NCBI GenBank assembly: GCA_964631235.1
Contig: CAZVZX010000002.1
Span: 62,001-126,000 of the forward strand
DNA length: 64,000 bases
Reading direction: 5' to 3'
Source of the DNA: JARKPK01 sp964631235
GTDB lineage: Bacteria > Planctomycetota > Planctomycetia > Pirellulales > Thermoguttaceae
Positions 35,518-45,556 of this stretch are shown here, piece after piece. The stretch's first letter is position 1. Every line of letters begins with the position of its first letter. The notes below the pieces were generated by a model, which saw nothing but the letters and a program-made list of their open reading frames with translations, ran no database searches and was not told the origin of the DNA. Made by a program: the position numbers and the translations under genes.

Positions 35518-36193
35518 AACTGCTTACGATACCCGTGTCGGCAGGCGAAGTCGAGTCGGTGCGCGTTCTCGATGCGGTGCTCTTCCGGTTGCTTCCAATG
35601 CCTAACGGCCGATCAATCGGAACCGAGCGGGGATGGCGGCCGACCACCAGCGGCGGCCGTCGGCGGGTGGCTGGCAATTGTGCTTGGACGCTGTCTGCGG
35701 GCGAGGGGCGCGTCTTGTGTCGTCCTTGTGCCGTCGAGGTGATCCCGGCACGATTCATCCGCCGCGGGATCGGTTGCGGGACCGCCGGGCGGCGGGCTCG
35801 GCCGGTGTGCCGTTCGTGGGGTTTCGTTGACACTTGGCGGCAAAGGAGGATACATTGAAGAATGATGGAGCGGTTCGATCGAACGGTCTAAGTCTAATCG
35901 CGAAAATGCGAAAAGATCGGCTGGGGTGATCGCGCCCCCCGCGGGGCGCTGTTCGGGCGACGGTGCGAACCGATTCGATCGCCAAATGGGGCCAAGGAAC
36001 GGGAAGACGGAAAAACGGGCAGGGCCGAAGCGAATCGACTGCCGGCTTCCGCATCGGAGCCGGGCTGCTTTCCGGCGTCCGCGGTATCATTTGGGCTTGT
36101 CTTGTATCCGCTCCAGGGCCGCAATGCGGTTTCCGGAACAGCGGCGTGCGGCTCTGTGCGTTGACACGCACCGACCATCCGAAGGAAGAAAAC
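35518..36193. other. Gene-free spacer between divergent genes
   Basis: Should hold the promoters of the GH38-like gene and of the pilus module. No gene was recognised. A GAAGGAAG ribosome site at the end belongs to the PilM-PilN gene. Confidence 0.45.
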
Positions 36194-38353
36194 ATGGCCA
36201 CATCCGGCGCGGTTTGGGCAATTGATGTCGGCAATTGCGCGTTGAAGGCGTTGAAGTGTCGGGCGCACGAGTCGGAATCGATGGTCGTGGCCGAGGCCTT
36301 CGACTACATCGAGTACCCGAAGATTCTCACGCAGCCGGGCGCGGAGCCGACCGAGTTGATTCTCGAAGCGCTGCGGCAATTCCTGTCGCGCAACTCGGTG
36401 CAAGACGATCGCGTGGCGATTTCCGTGTCGGGGCAGGCGGGGCTGGCCCGCTTCATCAAGCTGCCTCCGGTCGAGGCGCGAAAGATTCCCGACATCGTCC
36501 GCTACGAAGCGAAGCAGCAGATTCCGTTCGATCTGAACGACGTGGTTTGGGATTACCAAAAGCTCAGTGGCGGTTCGGACGAAGGATTCGCGCTGGAAAC
36601 CGAAGTCGGCTTGTTCGCCATGAAACGCGATGTCGCGGCGCGGTCGATCGAGCCGTTTGAGCGGGTGGGAATCGAAGTCGATCTTTTGCAGCTCGCGCCG
36701 TTGGCGATTTACAACTTCGTTCTGTTCGACCAGTTGACGGAACTGCCGCCCCCGGACGAGTACGATCCGGACGATCCGCCCGAGTCGATCGTCGTCATCT
36801 CGATGGGCACCGACTCCACGGATTTGGTGATTACCAATGGATTTCGCGTATGGCAGCGCAGCGTTCCGATCGGCGGCGGCCACTTTACCAAGGCGCTGAC
36901 GAAAGAACTGAAGCTCACCTTCGCCAAAGCCGAGCATCTGAAACGAAACGCGGCCACTGCCCAAGACACAAAGGCCGTTTTTCAAGCGATGCGGCCGGTG
37001 TTCAACGATCTGCTGACCGAATTGCAGCGATCGATCGGCTATTTCAGCAGCCTCGACCGCAACGCGAAAATCGGCCGCGTGGTGGCCATCGGCAATGCGA
37101 TGAAGCTGCCGGGACTTCGTCGCTACTTGTCGCAGAACCTCGGGTTCGAAATCGAGCGGATTGACGAGTTCAATCACCTGATCGGCCCTTCGGTGCTTGC
37201 TGCGCCGGCCTTCAAAGACAACGCATTGGCGTTCAGTGTGTGTTACGGCTTGGCGGTGCAGGCGCTCGATCGGGGGAGGCTGAAGACGAACCTGCTGCCG
37301 CGAGAGATCGTCAAAGACCGCCTGATCCGCGCAAAGAAGCCGTGGGCGGTGGCGGCCGCGGCGGCGCTGCTGCTGGCATGCACCCTGAGCTTCGTCAAGT
37401 ATTCGGTCGCGCTGAATAGTGTCGATGCGGCGCGGCGGATCGACGGCGTTGCCTGGTCGGAAGCCGAGAGCAAATCGGACAGCTTGGTTCAACGCGCGAG
37501 CAGCCTGCGAAGCGAGGACCAAACTGTTCGCGGCGAATTCGAAACAATCAATCAGATCGGCAAACACTTGGTTGGCGGCGTCGAGGGCCGCGTGATCTGG
37601 TTGGAAGCGATGAAAGTGCTCAATGAAGCGCTTCCCCGCGAGCTGACCGATGAGCGACCCGAGAACGTCGAGCATCGCCGCGAGCTGCACATTCGAGCAA
37701 TCGATTGCCATTACGTGCCCGACTTGGCGGCGTGGTTTGCGGGGGTGAAGCAGTGGTATCAGCCGTCGCCCGACGAGGCGAAGCCCGCGGCACCGGGGGC
37801 GAACGGCGCCCCGGTGGCGGCGGCCGGCGAGTCTGCGCCGGCGGCGGGTGCGGATGGGGGAACCGGCGACGCGGCCGCTGCCCCCGCCGAAGGACCTTCC
37901 GGCCCTGGCTGGGTGATCCAATTGGTCGGCTATCACCACCACAATGATCTGAATAAGTTCGGTTCTCGCGGCATCGGGCCCGAGTATGTTCGGAACGAGT
38001 TCATCTCGAAGCTGCAAACGGGCAAATTCAAGCTGCCGCGAATGGACGATAAAGGCGAAATCGTCATCGAAGAGGTTTCGGCCAAGGAATTGGGCTTCGA
38101 ATATATCACCCTGATCGATCCGCGAAAGATCGAGAAGGTGTCGATTCCCGATCCGAAGTTGCCTCCGGGGGCAGCGAGCGCAGTTGCGGGAGACACCGCG
38201 ACCGGCGGCGGATCGAAGACCATTGATGTCATGCAGTTCAACTTTCGGATCGAGATGTGCTGGCGGAAGACTCCGCCGACGGAGCGTTACTTAAAGCGGC
38301 TCGAGGCCGCGCAGGCCGCCGCCGAAGCCGCGCCTCCGGCCGGCGGTCAATAG
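36194..38353 (+). CDS. PilM-PilN fusion, pilus/secretion assembly platform protein
   Basis: 719 residues. Residues 1-about 360 are an actin-like PilM domain: WAIDVGNCALKALK (first phosphate loop), VISMGTDSTDLVITNG (second), GGGHFTKALT, and VVAIGNAMKLPGLRRYL. Next comes NLLPREI (about 366-372), the N-terminal signature of PilN, a membrane helix (about 382-402) and a coiled-coil-like periplasmic part ending RVIWLEAMKVLNEALPREL, as in PilN. An Ala/Gly/Pro linker and a C-terminal domain unlike PilN follow. In most bacteria PilM and PilN are separate and PilM binds the PilN tail NLLPR; here both are in one chain. GAAGGAAG precedes the ATG. Confidence 0.85.
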   Translation: MATSGAVWAIDVGNCALKALKCRAHESESMVVAEAFDYIEYPKILTQPGAEPTELILEALRQFLSRNSVQDDRVAISVSGQAGLARFIKLPPVEARKIPDIVRYEAKQQIPFDLNDVVWDYQKLSGGSDEGFALETEVGLFAMKRDVAARSIEPFERVGIEVDLLQLAPLAIYNFVLFDQLTELPPPDEYDPDDPPESIVVISMGTDSTDLVITNGFRVWQRSVPIGGGHFTKALTKELKLTFAKAEHLKRNAATAQDTKAVFQAMRPVFNDLLTELQRSIGYFSSLDRNAKIGRVVAIGNAMKLPGLRRYLSQNLGFEIERIDEFNHLIGPSVLAAPAFKDNALAFSVCYGLAVQALDRGRLKTNLLPREIVKDRLIRAKKPWAVAAAAALLLACTLSFVKYSVALNSVDAARRIDGVAWSEAESKSDSLVQRASSLRSEDQTVRGEFETINQIGKHLVGGVEGRVIWLEAMKVLNEALPRELTDERPENVEHRRELHIRAIDCHYVPDLAAWFAGVKQWYQPSPDEAKPAAPGANGAPVAAAGESAPAAGADGGTGDAAAAPAEGPSGPGWVIQLVGYHHHNDLNKFGSRGIGPEYVRNEFISKLQTGKFKLPRMDDKGEIVIEEVSAKELGFEYITLIDPRKIEKVSIPDPKLPPGAASAVAGDTATGGGSKTIDVMQFNFRIEMCWRKTPPTERYLKRLEAAQAAAEAAPPAGGQ

Positions 38354-38614
38354 AGCGAATTGGCGCTGCCGGGGCGGCCGAACTACCGCTGCCTGTCGGT
38401 CGGGCGGAAAAGGGATGACGGAAGTCAAGGGCTTGTGTGAAGGTTCCCAACCGGGTGTCGCTGCGGCAAACGTTGCGATCGGTGGAACCAATCGCGTGAT
38501 CGATTCCGGCGAGCGAGACGGATTATTGCGAGTTAGTACAAGGGGCGAAGACGCGAAGCGGTCGAGACGGCTTTGCCTTTCGAACGGAATGGCTCGCGGC
38601 AAAGGTTGAAATCA
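38354..38614. other. Short spacer within the pilus module
   Basis: No gene. Only a weak AAAGG before the next ATG. Confidence 0.4.
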
Positions 38615-40357
38615 ATGGACAAGGTCAAAGAAATACTCGCGCAACTGAAGAAGCACTATTTTTGGGTGCTTATCGGCGTGGTGCTCGTGGTCCCAGTGGT
38701 GGTTTGGTTTTTGGCCACTGCCGATCTTCGCAGCCGCTTTGCCGCCCGCCAAGAGGCGATCAAGAAGCGATTTGACGAGCTGCAATCAATCGTCAGCAAT
38801 AGCCAACACCCGAACGACAAGACGATCGCTTACGTGCGCGGCCTGTTAGGCTCGTCGGACCTGCCGGAAACGCTCAAGGGAAAAGTGTTCATCGCGTGGG
38901 AGCTTCTGTATCGCGAGCAAAAGGAGAAGAACCAGCTTCCCGGCACGCTGGGCGAGGGGTTCAAAAGCGAGTTTGAATCGCTCGGCCCGAACAAAAAGGA
39001 ACTGCCCGCCGAGTTCCTGGAACTGTATCAGAGCTTTATCGACCGGCATCTTCCCACCTTGCGCGACATGGTCCGTTGGCGCCATCCGAAAGATGAATCG
39101 GCCGCCGGCAACGCGGGGGCGGGCGGCAAGACGACGACGGCCAAACCGCCATCGCCGTTCGGTCGGCCGACGGGCGAGGCGGGCGGCAATGTGGAAACGG
39201 TAGAAATGGTCGGCGTGGTCGATTGGGATCCCGCCAGTTGGGAGCGAATTCTGGCCCATTTCAATTGGTCGGTTCGTCCAACGACTCAACAGGTGGTGCT
39301 TGCGCAAGAAGACCTTTGGGTGTACGAGGCGCTGCTCCGCGTGATCGCACGAACCAACGAGGGAGTCACCGATCAGCATCAGGCGGCCGTCAAGCGGATT
39401 GTCAACCTGAACATCGGGCGCGATGCGGCCGCGGCGTTTTTGGCGGCCGCAACCGGCGGAAGCGGGGGAACCGAGGCGGCGGGGTCGCCGTCGATTGTGG
39501 CCACCCCTGGCGGAGAGTTGGCCGGACCGGTGGCTACTCCCGGCGGCACGATGGCGACACCGACGGGCACGGCGGGTGGGGCGGCCGACGCGACCTCGCT
39601 CGAGGCATCGCTGCTCAACTATCGCTACGTGGACGACAAAGGCGTGCCGTTGGCTGCCGATGCCGAGCCGCCGTACGCGGAATTCAAAATGATGCCGATC
39701 CAAATGGAATTGGTCGTCGATCAACGAAAGATCGCGCGGCTGTTGGTCGAGTGCGCCAATTCGAGCATGCCGATTCAGGTGCTCTCGGTGCGCATGCGGC
39801 CAGGCGAGGGCAAGCCGCTGAATCTCGGAGCGGCCGCCGGCGACACGTCGGCAGCGCCGGGGGTCGCGGGAGGCGAAGGGGCAGTTGCTCTGCCCGGGCA
39901 TGGCGGGGGCGGCGGCATGTTCGGCGGCTTTGGCGCGGGATCGCGCTTCGGCGAGGAGGGCGGGGGAACGGCCAGCACGACGACTGATCCGACTGATCCG
40001 ACCGTGTACTGGGACATTCCGATCGAGTTGAAAGGAATAATTTACATTTACAATCCGCCGGACAAGACGAAGCTGGGCACGGGCTCTGCCGGTCGAGAGC
40101 AGGAGCCTTCGGGCGACAAGTCGGAAGCGCCTGCACCGCCTGCACCGGGCGGAACGTCGACTCCGCCTGAACCGCCGCCGGCCGTTCCGCCCGCGCAGCC
40201 TCCAGCGGTTCCGACGCCGCCCGCTGCTCCCGCGGCGCCGAGCAACGGAAGCCCGCCGGGTGCGGCCGGGCCGGGGGCAGCGCCGGTCGCTCCGCCCGCA
40301 ACGCCGCCTTCGCCTAGCGCGGCGCGTAGGGTTCGGGGGGCGGCTGAGATCGGCTGA
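38615..40357 (+). CDS. One-pass membrane protein of the pilus module (PilO-like position)
   Basis: 580 residues. A short basic N-terminus leads into one membrane helix (about 14-34, YFWVLIGVVLVVPVVVWFLA) and an amphipathic, coiled-coil-like stretch (FAARQEAIKKRFDELQSIVS). Beyond this the protein is a soluble domain interrupted by Gly/Ala/Thr-rich linkers, ending in a Pro/Ala-rich tail (about 490-580). Topology and position after PilM-PilN are those of PilO, but no sequence signature proves it. It probably assembles with the PilN part on the outer side of the cytoplasmic membrane. Confidence 0.7.
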   Translation: MDKVKEILAQLKKHYFWVLIGVVLVVPVVVWFLATADLRSRFAARQEAIKKRFDELQSIVSNSQHPNDKTIAYVRGLLGSSDLPETLKGKVFIAWELLYREQKEKNQLPGTLGEGFKSEFESLGPNKKELPAEFLELYQSFIDRHLPTLRDMVRWRHPKDESAAGNAGAGGKTTTAKPPSPFGRPTGEAGGNVETVEMVGVVDWDPASWERILAHFNWSVRPTTQQVVLAQEDLWVYEALLRVIARTNEGVTDQHQAAVKRIVNLNIGRDAAAAFLAAATGGSGGTEAAGSPSIVATPGGELAGPVATPGGTMATPTGTAGGAADATSLEASLLNYRYVDDKGVPLAADAEPPYAEFKMMPIQMELVVDQRKIARLLVECANSSMPIQVLSVRMRPGEGKPLNLGAAAGDTSAAPGVAGGEGAVALPGHGGGGGMFGGFGAGSRFGEEGGGTASTTTDPTDPTVYWDIPIELKGIIYIYNPPDKTKLGTGSAGREQEPSGDKSEAPAPPAPGGTSTPPEPPPAVPPAQPPAVPTPPAAPAAPSNGSPPGAAGPGAAPVAPPATPPSPSAARRVRGAAEIG

Positions 40358-40601
40358 ATGCGTCTGAGGGATCGCAATGACGGTAGGTGATGAAACGAGA
40401 ATGAGTCAAACGAAAGGGAATGGGTTTGCCGGTGTTTTTTGATCGCTGTTGCTTGGCTGCCCTAGCGGGCGAGCTCCGGTGGGGATGATTACCGGAATGC
40501 CCGCGGCCAGGGCGATGCGATGAGGGCGGGCACGAACATCGGCAACGGCTGCGCGACAAAGGCGTTTGGCACAGGTTCGCGTTGGAAGGACTGACTGAGC
40601 C

Positions 40602-42680
40602 ATGAAACTGAAGGTTCGCTTCGACAAACAAACCGTCCAGGACTTCTTGATTACTCATGTCGAGAAACTGGTTCTGGGCGTTTTTGTCGTTGTCTCGCTG
40701 CTGATCATTTATCGGGCGATGGGCGCGTCGGGGTTCGACAAGAAGCCCTCGGAGCTTGTCGCTACCGCCCAAAACGCCGAGGCGCATGTCGAGAAGGATC
40801 GTACCGAGGAGCTGAAGAAAGACATCAAACTGCGCGTAGAAGACTATCCGGCGGTCGCCCGTCGGAGCCGCATTCCCGTAGAAGAGAAGTACTACGCCCA
40901 TACCCGTCCCTGGGATCAGCCGGTGGGCAAAAAGGATGTCCGCCGCGGGTCGCCGCCGCTGTTGGCGGTTCGTTCGCTTGAAGCCTTTGGAGACCGCGGC
41001 ACCTTGGCCCTCGCGCGCAGCGACGTGGCCGGTGCCGGCACCCGCGCGGTGGGCCGCCGTTGGGTTCTGCTGACCGGCGTTGTGCCGGTGCGCGAGCAGT
41101 ACCAGGCTTATCGCGATGCATTTGCCGGATCGGCCTACTACAATCAGTCAACGGATGTTCCGGAATGGCTGTATTTTATCGTCGAGCGCGCCGAGGCGCC
41201 GCCGGGGCGGTCGATCGAGGATGCCGAGTATCAACCGTTCGACGTGCAGAAGCTGAAAAGCGTGATTCAAGAGATCAACGATTTCGTGATCCAGCCGGAC
41301 ATCTATCCCGAGTGGGCTTCCATCGCTCGTTTGGCGCTGCCGTTGCCCTCTCGGCTCGACAAGCCGTGGGGCGACCGGGCATATCCGTTGGTTCTCACCG
41401 GGCCGCGGTTCGAAGACGTCCAACGCAATCCGGCAAAATACAAAGGGCAGCGGGTAGTGTGGCATTGCGAGGGCGGCAGCCAAGAGCAGAATCGCGCGCG
41501 AGTGGTGTATGTCCGCCGCCCGTTCGGCGCGGCCCGCGACACGGCACCCGAGTACTTTGCCGTCGATTATCCCTCGGTAGAGGCTGCCAAGCAGTTGATT
41601 CAGCAGTCGGCTGTTGAGGCGGTGGTCGTTGGATCCGACATGATTTCGCTGCGCGACGAAGCGACCCGCACCAGTCAGCGGGTCGAGGTCCCTTTGTTGA
41701 AGTATGATCCGAGCATTTCGGGAAAACCCATCGAGGTAACACCGACCGATCCTCTCGATCCCTTGAGCGGTTTAGGGAGAGCCGCCACCGTTGCCGGTGG
41801 GGGCGAGGGAGCCGCAGGTGGCGGATACATGCGTCAACCGCCGCGCAACTACCCGCAGGAGGAGTCGGGCGCGGCAATGGCCGACGGGCGTCAATTGCCC
41901 GAGATGACGCTGTTTCGGTTCATCGATTTGAATGTGAAGCCGGGCTATGCGTACCGGTATCGCGTCAAGCTGGTGTTGCGCAATCCGAACTACGGTCGTC
42001 CGGAGCATCAGTTGCTCGAGCCGAAAGAAGCGAAGCAGCAACTGATCGAGAGCCCGCTTTCCGAATCGACTGCTGCGGTAGTCATTCCTCAGGATGTGCA
42101 TCTCTTGGCCGTGGAAGTGAATCCTCCTCGCGGCACGGCCGAGTCGTCGGCCAAGGTGGCCGTGGTGAAATGGATCGAAGAATCCGGGCTCGAAGCGCAC
42201 AAAGACTTCTCGACGTGGCGCGGCGCGATGCTCAATTTCCCCGAGGCTCTTTTCCCGCCGACCGGCCCGATCAAGGCGAAAGCGCCCCGGCCCACCCGTC
42301 CGACAAAGCCGGCGACGGAAGGCGGCGCGCGACCCGGACGGCGTCCGACGACCGCCGTACCCGATGAGTACGAAGCGGAGGCGGCCTATGGCACTCAGCC
42401 CGAGGCTGTCATTCAGCAAGTCAAGGTCAATTACAGCACCGGTGCCTTGACGCTCGATATGCGCGGCGCGGAAAAACTGACCTTCGGGCGATCGCCGGTA
42501 GTCGAGGCCGGCGATATTCTGGTGCTCGACTCGGTCGGCCGGCTTCAGGTGTATTGCGACATCGACGGAAAACCCGAGTTCGAACGTCGCACGGAGGAAC
42601 TCAAGAAGACGACCGAGACGGGTGGCCCGACGACGACTACGCCCGCGAATACGGGAGGCGAAGGCGCACTGGAGTTCTAA
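40602..42680 (+). CDS. One-pass membrane protein of the pilus module (third gene)
   Basis: 692 residues. The N-terminus is cytoplasmic and basic (MKLKVRFDKQTVQDFLITHV), with one membrane helix (about 22-40). The large outer domain has ordered segments such as RYRVKLVLRNPNYGRPEHQL and VNYSTGALTLDMRG, and a short Gly/Thr-rich tail. It is in the PilO/PilP position of the module, but I cannot assign it to either family from sequence. It should work with the two preceding proteins in a pilus or secretion platform. The secretin and ATPases are not in the window. Confidence 0.7.
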   Translation: MKLKVRFDKQTVQDFLITHVEKLVLGVFVVVSLLIIYRAMGASGFDKKPSELVATAQNAEAHVEKDRTEELKKDIKLRVEDYPAVARRSRIPVEEKYYAHTRPWDQPVGKKDVRRGSPPLLAVRSLEAFGDRGTLALARSDVAGAGTRAVGRRWVLLTGVVPVREQYQAYRDAFAGSAYYNQSTDVPEWLYFIVERAEAPPGRSIEDAEYQPFDVQKLKSVIQEINDFVIQPDIYPEWASIARLALPLPSRLDKPWGDRAYPLVLTGPRFEDVQRNPAKYKGQRVVWHCEGGSQEQNRARVVYVRRPFGAARDTAPEYFAVDYPSVEAAKQLIQQSAVEAVVVGSDMISLRDEATRTSQRVEVPLLKYDPSISGKPIEVTPTDPLDPLSGLGRAATVAGGGEGAAGGGYMRQPPRNYPQEESGAAMADGRQLPEMTLFRFIDLNVKPGYAYRYRVKLVLRNPNYGRPEHQLLEPKEAKQQLIESPLSESTAAVVIPQDVHLLAVEVNPPRGTAESSAKVAVVKWIEESGLEAHKDFSTWRGAMLNFPEALFPPTGPIKAKAPRPTRPTKPATEGGARPGRRPTTAVPDEYEAEAAYGTQPEAVIQQVKVNYSTGALTLDMRGAEKLTFGRSPVVEAGDILVLDSVGRLQVYCDIDGKPEFERRTEELKKTTETGGPTTTTPANTGGEGALEF

Positions 42681-43124
42681 GTTGGACCGCGAAAACGGAA
42701 AACGGTCCAATCGGGGACGACACGCAAGAGGGCTGGGATGCTGCGCCCGCGGCCGCTTTCGCAATTACGCGGAACCTGGTTCGGCTTCGGTTGATGTGCG
42801 CCGGCGCGGCCGGCGGCGTCGGGCAAGCGGAGAAAGCCGCAAAGGCGAGTTGCGGCACGGCATGTGCGCGCGATACAGGCGATCGGAATATACTCGCGTC
42901 GTTGCCCCTGAATCGTGGCGGGGCGGTTTCTCTTGCTGCGGCCGGGAGATGCCGACGAAGCTCGTCAGAAACGGCAAGCGGCCGTTGCGGGGGAACTCGC
43001 CATTCGTCGGTTCGCCGAGCGTTCGGCCGAATTCCGGACGAGGCGGGGCGATAGAGTCGGCCGGCCGAGCGAACCGCGTGATCGCCCCCCGGCAGCCACC
43101 TAGCGGAGTGATATTGGAGCAACG
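42681..43124. other. Spacer with repeat copy C
   Basis: Follows the pilus module. The repeat occupies 42685-42772, right after the stop of the third gene. No gene was recognised in the rest; TTGGAG before 43125 is the acetyltransferase ribosome site. Confidence 0.5.
42685..42772 (+). repeat. Dispersed ~90-bp element, copy C
   Basis: GGACCGCGAAAACGG, AACGGTCCAATCGGGGACG, ACACGCAAGAGG and GCGGCCGCTTTCGCAATTAC align in order with the reverse complement of copy A. A frame shift relative to copy A breaks the peptide: SNRGRHA in one frame, then AAPAAAFAI in another. Confidence 0.75.
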
Positions 43125-43637
43125 ATGGCAAAACACACGACCGCGCTGCGGTGGCGTTATGACGTACTGCCGGCCGATCGCGACGCGGTTCGCCGGTTGA
43201 CCGAGTCGACGGGCGTATTCTATCCGTTCGAGATCGATGTGGCTGTGGAATTGGTTGACGAACGGCTGTTGCGCGGGGCGAGCAGCGGATACGAGTTCGT
43301 CTTCGCGGACGACGATGGAAGGACCGTCGGATACGTCTGCTTCGGCCCGATCGCCCTGACGCAAGGGAGCTTCGACCTGTATTGGATTGCCGTGGAGAAG
43401 GATCGCCAGGGGTGCGGATTGGGGCGGCAGTTGCTCGACGAAAGCGAGCGACTAATGGCTGCCGCCGGGGGACGCCAAGTGTATATCGAAACCTCCGGCC
43501 GTGATGTCTATGAACCGACTCGGGGCTTCTACGTGCGTTGCGGTTACCGCATTGCGGCCGTGCTCCGCGACTTCTATGCGGTTGGCGACGACAAGGTGAT
43601 TTTCGTCAAGGAGATTGCGGCACGATCGTCGGGGTGA
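43125..43637 (+). CDS. GNAT-family N-acetyltransferase
   Basis: 170 residues. Core motif A is clear: YWIAVEKDRQGCGLGRQLLDESERLM, with the acetyl-CoA-binding R/Q-x-x-G-x-G/A loop, followed by VYIETSGRD and YEPTRGFYVRCGYRIAAVLRDFY (motif B). The substrate cannot be predicted. TTGGAG precedes the ATG by five bases. Confidence 0.92.
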   Translation: MAKHTTALRWRYDVLPADRDAVRRLTESTGVFYPFEIDVAVELVDERLLRGASSGYEFVFADDDGRTVGYVCFGPIALTQGSFDLYWIAVEKDRQGCGLGRQLLDESERLMAAAGGRQVYIETSGRDVYEPTRGFYVRCGYRIAAVLRDFYAVGDDKVIFVKEIAARSSG

Positions 43638-43782
43638 CGGCGTGATGCCGGCGGCCTTCAACGCGCGGCAGCGAAGACGCCGGCGGCCAAACGGTTCGAA
43701 ACGGAAACGTCGGCGGCGGCAGACAGGACGCGGCGACTGACGATAGCGCAACACGGTCGATGGCGATTCGACCGAGGGCGAT

Positions 43783-44979
43783 TCACCGCACCAAGCCCGC
43801 TTTGCGGTAGCTTTCGACCGTTTCCCGCAATCGCACGGTCAATGGTTGGGGTGAAAACCCTAGTTGGCGCCGTGCCTTGTCTGCCGAGCAAACCCACGAG
43901 CCGGCAACGATCTCTCTCGCTTTGTCGCCATTGAGATAGACGGGCCGACGGCAGATTCGGCCGATCCACCCGCCGGCGGCGCCGGCGCAGCGGATGATTG
44001 CGCCCGCCACCGGCAACACCAGCACTCGTCGGCGACCGAGAGCCGCGGCGATCTGTCGGCCCAGGTCCGCGTAAGTCAGTGCTTCGGCAGCGGCGAAGAA
44101 TACGCCGGCCGGGTCGACCGCGGCTGCCTTGGGTGCCAGCACTCCCACTGAGCCTGCCGCTTCGCTGCGTGCAGCCAGTGGGGGGCAATCGGAATCCCAT
44201 CGCGATGGGCCGTCGTACCGATCCGCATCGCCGGCCGGGGACAACGGCGGCTGGGCTCGGTTGTGCGCGTCGCCGGTGTTTGCGCTTCGCGCCGATCGAT
44301 CCCACCGACGGAAGCAATCTGCGTCAACGATCCGATCGGACAAGGCCGCGCGCCAAAGCAAATCGGCTAAGTCGGCCACATGGATGACGGAGTACTCCGT
44401 TCGTCGGAGCGTGGGATGCAGATGAAGGCCCCACCGCGCGATCGACGTAAACATCTTCAAGCCCATCATATCGCCTTCGCCGAGCACGATGGGCGGACGC
44501 ACGATCGTGATCGGCACGCGATCGGCAAAGCCGGCGGCCAGTCGTTCGGCGTCGAGTTTGCTGCGGCCGTAGTCGGAAACCGGCTGCGGCGGGTCGGCCT
44601 CGATTCTCGGCCGCTTCCGACTCGGCCCGACGGCCGCGAGAGAAGAAACGATGACGGTTCGCGGCGGCTCTGTCGCATCCGCACAGCACTTCAGTAGCGA
44701 TTCCAGGCCGCCGACGTTGACGCGCCAAAAATCTTCCCGCCGCGGCGAGCGCAGGCAACCGGCCAAATGGAACACGTAGTCGGCCTCTTGGATTTCGCGA
44801 CGGTAAACGTCGGGCTCCAAGATGTCTCCGTAAACCGGACGAGCTGTCGCGGGCCAGGGCCCGTCGGCTTGAGGATTGCGACGGACCAACGCCGTCACTT
44901 CGCAGCCGCGCGCCGCTAAATCCCGAACGAGAAACCGTCCGATGAAACCGCTGCCGCCTGTTACGAAAACCCGAGTCAT
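43783..44979 (-). CDS. NAD-dependent epimerase/dehydratase with a low-complexity insert
   Basis: 398 residues. The Rossmann loop TGGSGFIG lies at the start, with GDILEPD, DYVFHLAGC, VIVSSLAAVGPS and the catalytic YGRSK (Tyr and Lys). Between the sugar-binding half (IVDADCF) and GVFFAAAEALTYADLG it has an insert of about 60 residues rich in Arg, Ser, Asp, Pro and Ala, which is not typical of extended SDRs. The substrate is unknown; 3-beta-hydroxysteroid and hopanoid-type reductases share the architecture. The ATG at 44979 sits four bases after GAGG. Confidence 0.88.
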   Translation of the reverse strand: MTRVFVTGGSGFIGRFLVRDLAARGCEVTALVRRNPQADGPWPATARPVYGDILEPDVYRREIQEADYVFHLAGCLRSPRREDFWRVNVGGLESLLKCCADATEPPRTVIVSSLAAVGPSRKRPRIEADPPQPVSDYGRSKLDAERLAAGFADRVPITIVRPPIVLGEGDMMGLKMFTSIARWGLHLHPTLRRTEYSVIHVADLADLLWRAALSDRIVDADCFRRWDRSARSANTGDAHNRAQPPLSPAGDADRYDGPSRWDSDCPPLAARSEAAGSVGVLAPKAAAVDPAGVFFAAAEALTYADLGRQIAAALGRRRVLVLPVAGAIIRCAGAAGGWIGRICRRPVYLNGDKAREIVAGSWVCSADKARRQLGFSPQPLTVRLRETVESYRKAGLVR

Positions 44980-45556
44980 GACCTCATTCCCCGGACTCGA
45001 TAGACGATCGGCTTGCCGTCGCATCAACTCCGCGTGCGGATGCCGCGGCCCAAGGGCAGCCGACCGGTCCGATCCTGAGTATTGTCTTCGCGTGCCGGTT
45101 TCGCGACAACCCCAGTTCGTCGGACGCGCTCAAGCAAGGCGTTTGCTCGCATCGACTTGGATCGCTTGAAATCGCAACGGTGAACCGGAGAAGCGACCCG
45201 CGCTGGCCCAAGCCCCCGGAAAAGAGCCCGCGCATCATCTGCTCGGTGTCGAAATCGATGCTTATCGCCGACGGCGAAGAGAATTGCGACAGGGAATTTT
45301 GGCGATGTCGCTTCAGGGAAGGCTCGCCGCCGTGCCTTGGCGTCACGACCGATACAACCAGTCGAATCGCTCGGGCTGCGGCAGCCGGACGAGCCACTAT
45401 CCTTTTTGCAGGTGCCGGTTTGGCGTCGAAAAATAGAAACGGGTGATGCGGAGAGGTCGAACCCATCGGTCGGCGGATGGCTCCTTTACCACTCGGGGAA
45501 TCGCGGCATGCAATAGCCGACGAATCAGGGCAGACTCAACCCGAAGGTTCGGTCAG
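44980..45556. other. Spacer between divergent epimerase genes
   Basis: Should hold both promoters. The plus-strand frame is open upstream of 45557 but without family similarity. No gene was recognised. Confidence 0.45.

Noticed and set aside
35894..38017. A 707-codon open frame antisense to the PilM-PilN gene
   Set aside because: It is the mirror of a well-supported gene; high GC at third positions keeps antisense frames open. It has no domain and no ribosome site.
38846..39901. A 351-codon frame antisense to the second pilus-module gene
   Set aside because: No motif or start signal; the sense frame has a membrane helix and conserved topology.
43690..43720. Possible tRNA T-arm (GGTTCGAA)
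   Set aside because: No cloverleaf can be built around it.
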